The notes under the pieces: generated by a model
Database searches by the model: none
Told to the model about the DNA's origin: nothing
The model's input: only the letters and a program-made list of their open reading frames with translations
Made by a program: the position numbers and the translations under genes
In this document: in pieces, positions 17,371 to 26,544 of the stretch
Numbering within the stretch: the stretch's first letter is position 1
Layout: each line of letters begins with the position of its first letter
Assembly (NCBI GenBank): GCA_028698335.1
Contig: JAQVDP010000011.1
Location: 78,056-142,055, forward strand
Source of the DNA: Nevskiales bacterium
GTDB lineage: Bacteria; Pseudomonadota; Gammaproteobacteria; Nevskiales; Nevskiaceae
DNA length: 64,000 bases
Reading direction: 5' to 3'

Positions 17371-17796
17371 ATGACGACGCAAGTCATGGTGCAGTCGCTG
17401 CTGGGCGGGACGCTGATCGGTCTGTCGGCTGCGCTGCTGCTGCTGGGCAGGGGCCAGATTGCAGGGATCAGCGGCATCGTCGGCAATCTCGCGCGCGGGC
17501 AGCAGGGCGCGGGTGCCTGGCGGGTCCTGTTTGTCGTCGGCATGTTCGCGTCGCCGCTGCTGTACGTGCTGGTGGCCGGCACGGGGGTTCCCGGTGCCCT
17601 GGCCTTGCCGCTGCCCCTGATCCTGCTGGCGGGTGCCCTGGTCGGGTTCGGAACGCGCCAGGCTTCCGGATGCACCAGCGGGCATGGCGTCTGCGGGTTG
17701 GGCAATTTCTCCGCCCGCTCGCTGGTTGCGGTGATGCTGTTCATGGGATCGGCCGCCGCCACCGTGTTCGTCGTCCGCCACGTCGTTGGAGCCTGA
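17371..17796 (+). CDS. YeeE/YedE family transporter, first half
   Basis: This 141-residue inner-membrane protein has four or five helices. It carries the family's central motif GTRQASGCTSGHGVCGLGNFSARS, with the Cys residues that pass thiosulfate or sulfide-type sulfur in YeeE. A GAGGAG box about 9 bases upstream supports the ATG at 17371; a GTG sits directly before it. Together with the next gene it forms a split YeeE/YedE, as in PmpA/PmpB-like pairs. No sulfur dioxygenase, rhodanese or BigR-type regulator is next to it. The 137 bases upstream are AT-rich relative to the surroundings and probably hold the promoter. Confidence 0.88.
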   Translation: MTTQVMVQSLLGGTLIGLSAALLLLGRGQIAGISGIVGNLARGQQGAGAWRVLFVVGMFASPLLYVLVAGTGVPGALALPLPLILLAGALVGFGTRQASGCTSGHGVCGLGNFSARSLVAVMLFMGSAAATVFVVRHVVGA

Positions 17797-17798
17797 AA

Positions 17799-18275
17799 AT
17801 GACTCGTTTCCTGCAACTGATCGTTCCGCTGCTGTCCGGCCTGCTGTTCGGGATCGGGTTGATCCTGTCCGGGATGACCGACCCGCAGCGGGTGCTGGGC
17901 TTCCTGGACGTGTTCGGCCAGTGGAATCCCGCGCTGGCGCTGGTGATGGGCGGTGCGGTGCTGGTTTCGGCGCCGGCTTTCGCCTACGCCCGGCGCAACG
18001 GTCGGACGGTGTTCGGCCTGCAGCTGTCGCTGCCGGACCGTCGGACGCTGAGCCGGCCGCTGGTCATCGGCAGTCTGCTGTTCGGACTGGGATGGGGCCT
18101 GAGTGGCGTCTGCCCGGGGCCGGGACTGGTGTTGGTCACGGGTGGAACCTGGGAGGCAGGGCTGTTCGTCGCCAGCATGATCGGCGGCATGTTGATCAGC
18201 GATCTGTTCGAGCGCCGCCGTACGGCGGCGGCAGTGCCGGTCTCCGCGGGAACACAGCTCGGCGATTGCGGCTGA
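17799..18275 (+). CDS. YeeE/YedE family transporter, second half
   Basis: The protein has 158 residues in four or five helices. Landmarks are LLFGIGLILSGMTDPQRVLGFLD near the N terminus and FGLGWGLSGVCPGPGLVLVTGG, whose Cys is the second conserved sulfur-relay position of the family. It begins 2 bases after the stop of the first half, so the two are coupled and probably form one heteromeric sulfur-compound channel. The tail (RRRTAAAVPVSAGTQLGDCG) is a short hydrophilic extension. Confidence 0.88.
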   Translation: MTRFLQLIVPLLSGLLFGIGLILSGMTDPQRVLGFLDVFGQWNPALALVMGGAVLVSAPAFAYARRNGRTVFGLQLSLPDRRTLSRPLVIGSLLFGLGWGLSGVCPGPGLVLVTGGTWEAGLFVASMIGGMLISDLFERRRTAAAVPVSAGTQLGDCG

Positions 18276-18326
18276 TCCTCCACGGCGGCAGTTGCGAGCC
18301 GCCCGCGGCATCTCAAAATGACCCTG

Positions 18327-18355
18327 CAACAGCCCCGGCCAGTCCGGGGCTGTTG
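18327..18355 (+). terminator. Hairpin terminator after the YeeE/YedE pair
   Basis: CAACAGCCCCGG (18327-18338) pairs perfectly with CCGGGGCTGTTG (18344-18355) around a 5-base loop. The following TCGTG is only weakly T-rich. Confidence 0.7.
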
Positions 18356-18426
18356 TCGTGAGGGCGATTGCAGGATCATGGCGAGATCCGGCGCGATGTC
18401 GCGCCTAGAGGGGAGCGGCGGAGCAC

Positions 18427-19731
18427 ATGTTGCTGGAGGGGGGCGAGCACCTGATCGTCGGCGTCATCACCGCCGGTGCGGGGCTGGTGTTCTACTGGAC
18501 CGACCGGGGCAGCATGACCAGTCGTGCACTGGCGTTGTGCCTGAGTCTGATCGGGGGGCGTCTGTTGATCGTTCCGTTCGAGCTTGGTCTCGGGGCTCAC
18601 GGTCTGCCGCTGGCACTGCTCGGGCGTGCGATCGAAACCGCCGCGCTGATCAGCGGCATCGAGTGGGCGCGGCGGATCGGGCTGTCTGCCGGGCAGACCC
18701 TGCGGCGGACCGTGCAGGTGCTGTTCCGGGTCGGACAGGGTCTGGTGCTCCTCTACGGCCTGATGCAGGTCGGCTATTTCCTGATCGCCCCCGATCAGGC
18801 CGCGACGGATGTCGAGGGCGTGTTCCGGGTGCGATGGTACGAGGTCGCGATCTTCGCGCCGGTGCTCGGGACGGCGTCGCTGCTCAGCGGCATTGCCATC
18901 ATCATTCTGCTGTTCACCCGCAGCGACCCGACCGAGTCGGTGCGCCTGCGCGCGCTGCTGTTGTCGGCGCCGATTCTGCTGTCGGCGCTGGTCGTGGACG
19001 AGACCTGGGTACCGCTGATTCTGGCGATCGGCCTGCTGGTGTTCATGGCCGGGGCCATCCGCTATCTGATCCTGCAGGCGCAGCGCGCCCAGTCCATGAG
19101 CCAGTTTCTCTCGCCAGAAGTGTCGCGGATGCTCACGCTGCGGGGAATGAACTGGCTGTTGCGGCGGGATCGTCGCCGGATCAGTGTGCTGATCTGCGAT
19201 CTGCGCGGCTTCACCGCGTTCGCGCGTGCCCATGATTCCGAAAGCGTGGTCGATTTTCTCGAGCGGTACTACGCGATCGTCGGCGACGTCGCGACGGCAC
19301 ACGGCGGCATGGTCAAGGATCACGCGGGTGACGGGGTTCTGGTGCTGGTCGGTGCCCCGGTGCAGCATGACGACGCCGCCGAGCGTGCCGTGCACATCGG
19401 GCGCGACATCCGGGCCCAGGTCGGAGCGCTGTTGCGGCAGCGCGCGCCCGGGCTGGGCATCGGGATCGGCATCGCGACCGGCGTGGTGACGGTCGGGGCG
19501 ATTCAGGCGAGCCGGCGCCTCGAATACGTTGCGGTCGGTACGCCGGTCAACCTCGCGTCGCGTCTGTGCCAGCGCGCAGCCGACGGTGAGGTCCTGACCG
19601 ACGCGGCAACCCGCGAGGCCCTCGGCGCGCCGCTGGCCGGCAGCGTCAGCGAGCGTCCGCCCGAGCTGCCGAAGGGATTCAGCGAACCTGTCGCGGTCTA
19701 CGCCCTGGCCGACGAGGCGGCGCCGGGCTGA
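18427..19731 (+). CDS. Membrane-bound class III adenylate/guanylate cyclase
   Basis: The protein has 434 residues. Seven or so hydrophobic helices (about residues 8-225) form an N-terminal membrane sensor region, followed by a C-terminal class III nucleotide cyclase domain. The two metal-binding Asp are visible in ICDLRGFTAF (about Asp258) and HAGDGVLVLVG (about Asp302). The substrate-selecting Lys is in GGMVKDHAGDG, and the transition-state Asn and Arg in VGTPVNLASRL. All main catalytic positions are therefore present, and cAMP synthesis at the inner membrane is expected. The signal sensed is unknown. No receptor gene of the CRP type is in the window, but an RND transporter with a cyclic-nucleotide-binding-like domain is. 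Confidence 0.88.
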   Translation: MLLEGGEHLIVGVITAGAGLVFYWTDRGSMTSRALALCLSLIGGRLLIVPFELGLGAHGLPLALLGRAIETAALISGIEWARRIGLSAGQTLRRTVQVLFRVGQGLVLLYGLMQVGYFLIAPDQAATDVEGVFRVRWYEVAIFAPVLGTASLLSGIAIIILLFTRSDPTESVRLRALLLSAPILLSALVVDETWVPLILAIGLLVFMAGAIRYLILQAQRAQSMSQFLSPEVSRMLTLRGMNWLLRRDRRRISVLICDLRGFTAFARAHDSESVVDFLERYYAIVGDVATAHGGMVKDHAGDGVLVLVGAPVQHDDAAERAVHIGRDIRAQVGALLRQRAPGLGIGIGIATGVVTVGAIQASRRLEYVAVGTPVNLASRLCQRAADGEVLTDAATREALGAPLAGSVSERPPELPKGFSEPVAVYALADEAAPG

Positions 19732-19838
19732 CCCCGACGGCGCGCCGCAGTGCGCGAGGCGACCAACGCGGCAGTTCCGCCGGAGCACCGGTCGCCCGAT
19801 CAATTGTTGCCGGCGGGGCCGGGTGCAATGATCGGCCG

Positions 19839-22800
19839 ATGCGGATCGTGGCGGCACATTGGATCGGGTTGATCGCGTTGCTCGCGGGGGTGCTGATCAC
19901 CCTGCCGGTCTATCATTCGGTGCGGGACGCGGAAGTTGCCGCCGCGCAGTCGCAGTTCGACCGCCGCGCCCGGGAGGCCGCCGCCAGCGTCGCCGAGCGT
20001 TTCAGCGACTACGAGCAACTGCTGCGCAGCGGTGCCGGGCTGTTCGCCGCTCACGAGCAGGTGACACGTGAGCAGTGGCGCGACTTCACGCGCCAGCTTC
20101 GGCTCGATCGGCGCTTCCCCGGCACCCAGGGTTTCGGTTTCGCGCGCTGGCTCGGCCCTGCGGACGTGCCGGCATTCGTCGATGCCGTCCGGGCGGAGGG
20201 CTTCGGCAGCTTCGATGTCCATCCCGGCGGCGCGCGCGAGGCCTACGCGCCGATCGAGTTTCTGGAGCCGTTCGATGCCCGCAACCGGCGTGCCTTCGGA
20301 TATGACATGTATTCCGAGCCGGTGCGGCGGGAGGCGATGGCGCGCGCGCGGGACGGCGGGCAGCCGGCGCTGACCGGCGGCGTGACCCTGCAACAGGAAA
20401 CGGAAATCGACCCCCAGCAGGGCGCCCTGATGTATATGCCGCTCTATGCCGGCGGCGACGTGCCGGAGTCGCTGGCGCAGCGGCGCGCGCGTCTGGTTGG
20501 CTTCGTCTACAGTCCATTGCGCATGGGCGATCTGATGCAGGGTGTCCTTGGGTCATCCCTCGACGACCTGGGCATCCGCATCTACGACGGCGCCGACGCT
20601 GTGGCCGACCGGTTGATGTACCAGTCGCGGTCCCTGGATGCCGCGCAGTCGCCGCCGCGGGCGGTGTGGTCGACGCAGCTGGCACTGGGCGGGCGGGTGT
20701 GGCGTTTCGATGCGATCCCGTTGATGCCGCTGGTTCCGGCTTTCTCGCAGGCGCGATTCGCGTTGGCCATGGGCGGCGTGATCAGCGTCCTGGTGGCCGT
20801 CGTGATCTGGGCATTCGCCTCGGCGCAGGTGCGGGCCAAGCAGCTTGCCGCGCGGATGACGGGCGCATATCGGGACGCCCAGCAGCGGCTGCAGGCGATC
20901 GTCGACAGCACCGCGGATGCGATTCTGACGGTGGATTCGGTCGGCCGGATCACCTCGTCCAATCGTGCGGCCGAACGTCTGTTCCGATCCGGCGCGGTCG
21001 ACCTGCGTCAGCATGACTTCGCGTCACTGTTGCCGGAGTACCGCGATCTGATCAGCCGCTTCCAGAAGGATCCCGGGGATCCTTCGCTGAAGCGCGTCGA
21101 AACCGAGGCCCGGACCGTCGACGGCACCCGCTTCGGGGCCGAGGTCACCGTGACCCGGCTTGCCGGGGACGAGCGCAGGCCGGCGTTTCTGGCCGCGATT
21201 CGTGATATCTCCGATCTGCGTCAGGCCCGGATGATGCTGGCCGAGGCACACAGCCTGCGCGAGTCGATTCTCAGCCACGCGCCGTTCGCGATCATCGCGA
21301 CCGACGCCGACGGCATCATCACCGAGATGAATCCCGCGGCCGAGCGGATGTTGTGGTACCAGAAGGGCGAGCTGGTCGGGCAGGCGACGATCAGCATCTT
21401 TCTGAATCCGGTTCGCAGCGACAGTGAACCGCCGGACGACGGCGGCGACAGGGGGCGCCAGGGAGCCAGCATCGACGGCCTGCTGGCCAAAGCCAGACGT
21501 GGCTTCGTCGATGAGCGCGAATGGAGTTACGTCCGCAAGGACGGCAGCCGGGTGTTGGTCAATCAGGTGGTGACGGCGCTGCGCGACAGCGACGGCGAAC
21601 TGATCGGCTTTCTCGCGATCGCCTACGACATCACCGAGCGCAAGCGGGCCGAGGACTACATCCGCCATCTTGCGCATCACGACGCCCTGACCGAGCTGCC
21701 GAACCGCGTGCTGTTCCGGGATCGCCTCGAGGTGGCGATCCAGCAGGCCAAGCGCAGCCGCACCAAGGTCGCGGTACTGATGGTCGATCTGGACCATTTC
21801 AAGCGGATCAACGATTCGCTCGGCCATCACGTGGGCGACGAGCTGCTCGTCGAGGTCACCGAACGCCTGCGCAACAGCGTGCGCGCCGGCGATACCGTCG
21901 CACGGATGGGCGGGGACGAGTTCGTCATGCTGCTGCCGGGCGTGCACACGCTCGACGATGCCATTCGCGTCGCGCGTTCGGTGGTCGACGGCGTGCCGCG
22001 ACCGATCACGGTCGGGCTCCACGAGTTGCACGTCACCCCCAGCGTCGGGATCTGCATGTACCCGGACGACGGCCAGGACACCGCCACTCTGCTCAAGAAC
22101 GCCGACACGGCGATGTACCACGCCAAGGATCACGGACGTAACGGATACAGCGTTTTCTCCTGGGACATGTTGCGGGCCAGCGAGGACCGCATGGCGATGG
22201 AGAGCTCGCTGCGCAAGGCGATCGCCCAACAGCGCCTGGTTGCGCATTACCAGCCGCTGATCTCGATCGTCGAGGGTGAGGTGACCGGGATGGAGGCGCT
22301 GTTGCGCTGGCCTCGCGAGGATGGCGGGCTGGTGTCGCCGGACGTGTTCATTCCGATCGCCGAGGATACCGGGCTGATCGATCAGATCGGGGATCTGTTG
22401 ATTCGTGGGGCGTGTCGCGACGCGATGGCGGCTGCCGAAGAGCTTGGCCGACCGATTTCAGTCGCGGTCAACGTGGCGCCGCGCCAGTTTCACGACAAGC
22501 GTTTTCCGGAGAAGGTTGCGCGGGCGCTGGCGGACAGCGGCCTGGCGCCACAACTGCTGACGCTGGAGATCACTGAACGCATGCTCGTTCGCGATCCCGT
22601 CGAGGTCGCAAAGATTCTCGGTGGCCTGCGCCAGTTGGGGGTCGGGGTCGCCATCGACGATTTCGGAACCGGCTATTCGAGCCTGGCGTACATCTCGCAG
22701 TTTCCGCTGAACAAGCTGAAGATCGACCGGTCATTCGTGCGCGATCTCGGCGAGGATCCGTCCGATGTCGCGGTCATCGACGCCGTCATCGCGATGGGGC

Positions 22801-23000
22801 ATTCGCTCAATCTCCGGATCATCGGCGAGGGGGTCGAATCGACGATTCAGCTCGACCATCTGATCGCGCGCGGCTGCGACGAGGTGCAGGGCTTCATGTT
22901 CAGCGCTGCGGTGCCGATCGACGAGTTCTCGGGTGTCGTGCATGCCATCGAGCGGCAGGCCTACTTCGCGGGGAGCGGGGCCGGCTCCATGGTTAATTGA
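19839..23000 (+). CDS. CHASE-PAS-PAS-GGDEF-EAL c-di-GMP signalling protein
   Basis: The protein has 1053 residues. A helix at about 7-27 and another at about 306-327 flank a periplasmic CHASE domain (NRRAFGYDMYSEPVRREAMA and SLAQRRARLVGFVYSPLR are typical). Two PAS domains (about 345-455 and 470-605) follow, the second ending in AYDITERKRAED. The diguanylate cyclase motif GGDEF is intact at 691-695, with an inhibitory-site RAGD five residues before it. The phosphodiesterase domain has EALLRW (from 819), NVAPRQF, LEITE, DDFGTGYSSL and LKIDRSFV, so it also looks active. It should make or break c-di-GMP in response to an extracytoplasmic ligand, and the BcsA PilZ domain in this window is one possible target. 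Confidence 0.93.
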   Translation: MRIVAAHWIGLIALLAGVLITLPVYHSVRDAEVAAAQSQFDRRAREAAASVAERFSDYEQLLRSGAGLFAAHEQVTREQWRDFTRQLRLDRRFPGTQGFGFARWLGPADVPAFVDAVRAEGFGSFDVHPGGAREAYAPIEFLEPFDARNRRAFGYDMYSEPVRREAMARARDGGQPALTGGVTLQQETEIDPQQGALMYMPLYAGGDVPESLAQRRARLVGFVYSPLRMGDLMQGVLGSSLDDLGIRIYDGADAVADRLMYQSRSLDAAQSPPRAVWSTQLALGGRVWRFDAIPLMPLVPAFSQARFALAMGGVISVLVAVVIWAFASAQVRAKQLAARMTGAYRDAQQRLQAIVDSTADAILTVDSVGRITSSNRAAERLFRSGAVDLRQHDFASLLPEYRDLISRFQKDPGDPSLKRVETEARTVDGTRFGAEVTVTRLAGDERRPAFLAAIRDISDLRQARMMLAEAHSLRESILSHAPFAIIATDADGIITEMNPAAERMLWYQKGELVGQATISIFLNPVRSDSEPPDDGGDRGRQGASIDGLLAKARRGFVDEREWSYVRKDGSRVLVNQVVTALRDSDGELIGFLAIAYDITERKRAEDYIRHLAHHDALTELPNRVLFRDRLEVAIQQAKRSRTKVAVLMVDLDHFKRINDSLGHHVGDELLVEVTERLRNSVRAGDTVARMGGDEFVMLLPGVHTLDDAIRVARSVVDGVPRPITVGLHELHVTPSVGICMYPDDGQDTATLLKNADTAMYHAKDHGRNGYSVFSWDMLRASEDRMAMESSLRKAIAQQRLVAHYQPLISIVEGEVTGMEALLRWPREDGGLVSPDVFIPIAEDTGLIDQIGDLLIRGACRDAMAAAEELGRPISVAVNVAPRQFHDKRFPEKVARALADSGLAPQLLTLEITERMLVRDPVEVAKILGGLRQLGVGVAIDDFGTGYSSLAYISQFPLNKLKIDRSFVRDLGEDPSDVAVIDAVIAMGHSLNLRIIGEGVESTIQLDHLIARGCDEVQGFMFSAAVPIDEFSGVVHAIERQAYFAGSGAGSMVN

Positions 23001-23373
23001 TAATTTTTATTAATATCAAACAAATAAGACGCAAACATGATGTTGTTTATGCGTCTCTGATTAGTTTTTAGCTATGAACTGTCCAAAAACAATTCATTTC
23101 AAACCTGATTAGATGGCGCTAAAATAACCATGTGTGGCGTCTCCCTCCCCCAAGTTCGCGCCACACGGCTGGTGGAGCGCGCCACGCGCGTCATCCCCGG
23201 CGTCCCCCCGGATGGCGGGCGGCACGTCCCCTTGTCGCCCGCCCATCCCCTGCGTCCGCGCGCCGCGCGGTATCCCGTTGTCACGACCGACTTCGTCTGC
23301 GTCCGCCGCCCACGGCAGGACCCGTCGCCTGCGTGTGGATCTGCGCGGGACGGGTTGGGTCCGGGCCGTGCAG
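23001..23373. other. Non-coding gap with a sharply AT-rich left part
   Basis: From about 22998 to 23130 the base composition drops to mostly A/T (for example TAATTTTTATTAATATC), against a strongly GC-rich background. It contains the stem AGACGCA/TGCGTCT (23027-23056), followed about 10 bases later by TTTTT, a possible terminator for the GGDEF-EAL gene. The GC-rich right part has a second hairpin, GTGTGGCG/CGCCACAC (23132-23166). I see no convincing coding frame here. Confidence 0.6.
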
Positions 23374-23408
23374 AAAAAAGGCCGTGGACCGGTCCAGTCC
23401 ACGGCCTT
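23374..23408 (-). terminator. Intrinsic terminator of the czc operon
   Basis: On the minus strand, AAGGCCGTGGAC (23397-23408) pairs with GTCCACGGCCTT (23378-23389) around a 7-base loop, and the stem is followed by a run of six T. It lies about 20 bases after the czcA stop. Confidence 0.92.
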
Positions 23409-23426
23409 GCCGGCGCAGCGCGCGGC

Positions 23427-26400
23427 TCAGTCGATGTCCCGGCGGTGCATCGCCGCGAACAGCGCCGGTAGCACCAGCAGGCTGAGAATCGTTGCCGAGA
23501 TGATGCCGCCGATGACGACGGTGGCCAGCGGGCGCTGGACCTCCGCGCCGGTGCCGGTGTTCAGCGCCATCGGCAGGAACCCCAGGGATGCGACCAGCGC
23601 AATCATCAGGATCGGCCGCAAACGGGTCAGCGCGCCTTCGGTGACGGCATCCAGCAGCGGCCGGTTCTGCGACAGCAGTTCCCGGAACATCGACACCAGT
23701 ACCACGCCGCTGAGCACGGCGACGCCCGAGAGGGTGATGAAGCCGACTCCGGCCGAGATCGACAGCGGAATGTCACGGATCCACAGGCTGATGATGCCGC
23801 CGGTCAGGGCCAGCGGCACGCCGGAAAACACCAGCAGCGCGTCCTTGACGGACTGGAAGGTCAGGTACAGCAGGCCGAAGATCATCAGCAGCGAGATCGG
23901 CACGACGATCGACAGGCGCTGCGCGGCGGACGTCAGCTGCTCGAAGGTTCCGCCCCAGGTCAGGTAATAGGCCGGCGGCAGGGTGACGTTGGCGGCGACC
24001 ATCGACTGCGCCTCGGTGACGAAGCCGCCGAGGTCGCGTCCGCGGACGTTGGCCGTGATCACGATCCGGCGCTTGCCGTTCTCCCGTGAGATCTGGTTGG
24101 GGCCGAGCGTGCGCCGGATCTGCGCGACCTCGGACAGCGGAACGTAGCCGCCGCGCTCGCCGAGCGTCATCGGCAGCCGCGCCAGCGCGTCCGGATCGGT
24201 GCGCACGGCTTCGGGAAGCCGGACGACGATGTCGTAACGGGCATCGCCCTCGAAGATCTGCCCGGCGTCGCGTCCGCCGACCGCGGTGGCGACCAGTTCC
24301 TGAACGTCCGCCACATTGGCGCCGTAGCGCGCGAGCGCCTCGCGGTCCGGTTCGACCGTGAGCATCGGCAGACCGCTGGCCTGCTCGACCTTGACGTCGG
24401 CGGCCCCGGGGATGTCCGAGACGACCGCGGCCACGCGGTGTGCCAGCGCTTCCAGTGTGTCGAGATCGTCGCCGAAGATCTTGATCGCCAGATCGGCGCG
24501 GACGCCGGAGATCAGCTCGTTGAAGCGCATCTGGATCGGCTGGGTGAAGCCGTACGCGGCGCCTGGAATCTCGTCGACCACCGCAGCCAGTTCGTCGATG
24601 AGCTGCGCCTTGGGCTTGCCCGGATCGGGCCACTCCTCGCGTGGCTTGATCATCACGAAGGTATCGGTCTCGCCCGGTGACATCGGATCGGTTGCCGACT
24701 CGTTGGTTCCGGTGCGCGCGAACACGCGGGCGACCTCGGGAACCGCCATCAGCGCCTCGTTGACCAGCACCTGATTGCGGACTGCCTGCTCGATGCCGAT
24801 GCCGGGCACGCGCGTCGGCTGGATGATGAGATCGCCTTCGTCGAGGTTCGGGATGAATTCGGCGCCGAGGCGCGTCACCAGCCATCCGCAGGCGAGGACC
24901 AGGACGACGGCACCGCCGACGACCGGGGCCGGCTTGCGGATCGACCAGGCCAGCACCGGCGCGTAGGCGCGCTTGACCGAGCGTACCAGCCAGTTCTCCT
25001 TTTCGGTGATCGGGCCGCGCAGCAACAGCGCCACCAGCGCCGGCACCATCGTCACCGACAGGAACAGGGCCGACAGCAGCGCGGTGACGACGGTAAACGC
25101 CATCGGATGGAACATCTTGCCCTCGACCCCGGTGAGGGCAAAGATCGGCAGGTTCACCAGGACGACGACCAGGACGCTTACCAGGCTCGGGCGAAACACT
25201 TCGGCGGTGGCTTCGTGGACGATCGCGAGGCGATGCGAGAGGGGCAGCAGACCGCCGCGGCGGTGCTGTTCGGCGCCCAGCCGCAGAATGCAGTTCTCGA
25301 CGATGATCACCGAGCCGTCGACGATCAGGCCGAAATCCAGGGCGCCGAGACTCATCAGGTTGCCGCTGATGCCGGCGCCGGCCATGCCGGTGAAGGTCAT
25401 CAGCAGCGATACCGGAATCACCATCGCGGTCAGCAGGGCCGCCCGCAGGTTGCCGAGCATCAGGAACAGCACGACGATGACCAGTACGGCGCCTTCGATC
25501 AGATTTTTCTGCACCGTCGCCACGGTCTTCTCGACGAGGTCGGTGCGGTTGTAGACCGTCAGTGCCTGCACGCCCTCGGGCAGCTGTCGACGGATCTCGT
25601 CGAGCTTTTCGGCGACACGGCGCGCGACGATCCGGCTGTTTTCGCCGATCAGCATGAACGCCGTCGACAGCACTGTCTCCTCGGTGCCAAGCTGTGCCGC
25701 GCCGGTGCGCAATGGCCCGCCGAGGGTGACATCGGCAACGTCGCCGATGCGGACGGGGGCGCCGTCGCGTCGGGCGACAACGACCTGCTCGATGTCGGAG
25801 ATTCCCTGGAGTTCGCCCGGCGTGCGCACCAGCAACTGTTCCCCGGACCGTTCGATGTAGCCGGCGCCGCGGTTGGTGTTGTTCGCTTCCAGCGCCATCG
25901 CGACATCATCGAAGCTCAATTCCAGCGCGAGCAGACGTGCAGGATCCGGCAGTACGTGGAACTGCTTGACGACGCCGCCGATCGAGTCGACTTCGGTCAC
26001 GCCCGGGGTCTGGCGCAGCTGGGGGCGGATGATCCAGTCCTGGATGCTGCGCAGCGCGCGGGCATCGTAGGCGCTGCCGTCGGCCTGTCGGGCCGCGGGA
26101 TCCGCCGTCAGCGCGTACATGAAGATCTCGCCCAGGCCGGTGGCGACCGGCCCCAGCGCCGGTTCGATCCCGGCCGGCAGGCTCCCGCGTACTTCCTGCA
26201 GGCGTTCGTTGACCTGCTGGCGGGCGAAGTACAGATCGGTGTCGTCCTCGAACACGGCCGTGACCTGGGACAGGCCGTACTTGGAGATCGAACGCGTCTC
26301 GACCAGGCCGGCCAGGCCGCCGAGCGCGGTTTCGATCGGAAACGTGACCCGGCGTTCGGTTTCCAGCGGCGAGTAACCGGGCGCGCGGGTGGCGATCATC

Positions 26401-26540
26401 ACCTGGACGTTGGTGATGTCCGGAACGGCGTCCACCGGCAGGCGCTGATAGGCCAGGATGCCGATCGCGCAGAGCGCGAGCGTCATCGTGACCATCAGCC
26501 ATCGTCGGCTGACCGCGAAATGCAGCAGATGGTTGATCAT
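23427..26540 (-). CDS. czcA: CzcA-type heavy-metal RND efflux pump
   Basis: This inner-membrane proton/metal antiporter has 1037 residues, the normal size for HME-RND proteins. It begins MINHLLHFAVSRRWLMV and contains PVDAVPDITNVQV, LETERRVTFPIE and, in helix 4, GALDFGLIVDGSVIIVEN. The DFGxxVDG pattern is that of CzcA-like divalent cation pumps (Zn/Co/Cd/Ni) rather than the CusA Met-relay type; the exact metal is inferred. The second repeat has the usual large periplasmic loop and C-terminal helices. It is the last gene of the czcC-czcB-czcA operon, starts 4 bases after the czcB stop, and is followed by a strong terminator. Confidence 0.93.
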   Translation of the reverse strand: MINHLLHFAVSRRWLMVTMTLALCAIGILAYQRLPVDAVPDITNVQVMIATRAPGYSPLETERRVTFPIETALGGLAGLVETRSISKYGLSQVTAVFEDDTDLYFARQQVNERLQEVRGSLPAGIEPALGPVATGLGEIFMYALTADPAARQADGSAYDARALRSIQDWIIRPQLRQTPGVTEVDSIGGVVKQFHVLPDPARLLALELSFDDVAMALEANNTNRGAGYIERSGEQLLVRTPGELQGISDIEQVVVARRDGAPVRIGDVADVTLGGPLRTGAAQLGTEETVLSTAFMLIGENSRIVARRVAEKLDEIRRQLPEGVQALTVYNRTDLVEKTVATVQKNLIEGAVLVIVVLFLMLGNLRAALLTAMVIPVSLLMTFTGMAGAGISGNLMSLGALDFGLIVDGSVIIVENCILRLGAEQHRRGGLLPLSHRLAIVHEATAEVFRPSLVSVLVVVLVNLPIFALTGVEGKMFHPMAFTVVTALLSALFLSVTMVPALVALLLRGPITEKENWLVRSVKRAYAPVLAWSIRKPAPVVGGAVVLVLACGWLVTRLGAEFIPNLDEGDLIIQPTRVPGIGIEQAVRNQVLVNEALMAVPEVARVFARTGTNESATDPMSPGETDTFVMIKPREEWPDPGKPKAQLIDELAAVVDEIPGAAYGFTQPIQMRFNELISGVRADLAIKIFGDDLDTLEALAHRVAAVVSDIPGAADVKVEQASGLPMLTVEPDREALARYGANVADVQELVATAVGGRDAGQIFEGDARYDIVVRLPEAVRTDPDALARLPMTLGERGGYVPLSEVAQIRRTLGPNQISRENGKRRIVITANVRGRDLGGFVTEAQSMVAANVTLPPAYYLTWGGTFEQLTSAAQRLSIVVPISLLMIFGLLYLTFQSVKDALLVFSGVPLALTGGIISLWIRDIPLSISAGVGFITLSGVAVLSGVVLVSMFRELLSQNRPLLDAVTEGALTRLRPILMIALVASLGFLPMALNTGTGAEVQRPLATVVIGGIISATILSLLVLPALFAAMHRRDID

Positions 26541-26544
26541 GGAC

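Noticed and set aside
23134..23967. A 277-codon plus-strand frame beginning in the gap after the GGDEF-EAL gene
   Set aside because: Its start lies in non-coding DNA, it passes through the czc terminator and continues antisense to czcA. The composition is Ser/Arg/Pro-rich with no motif.
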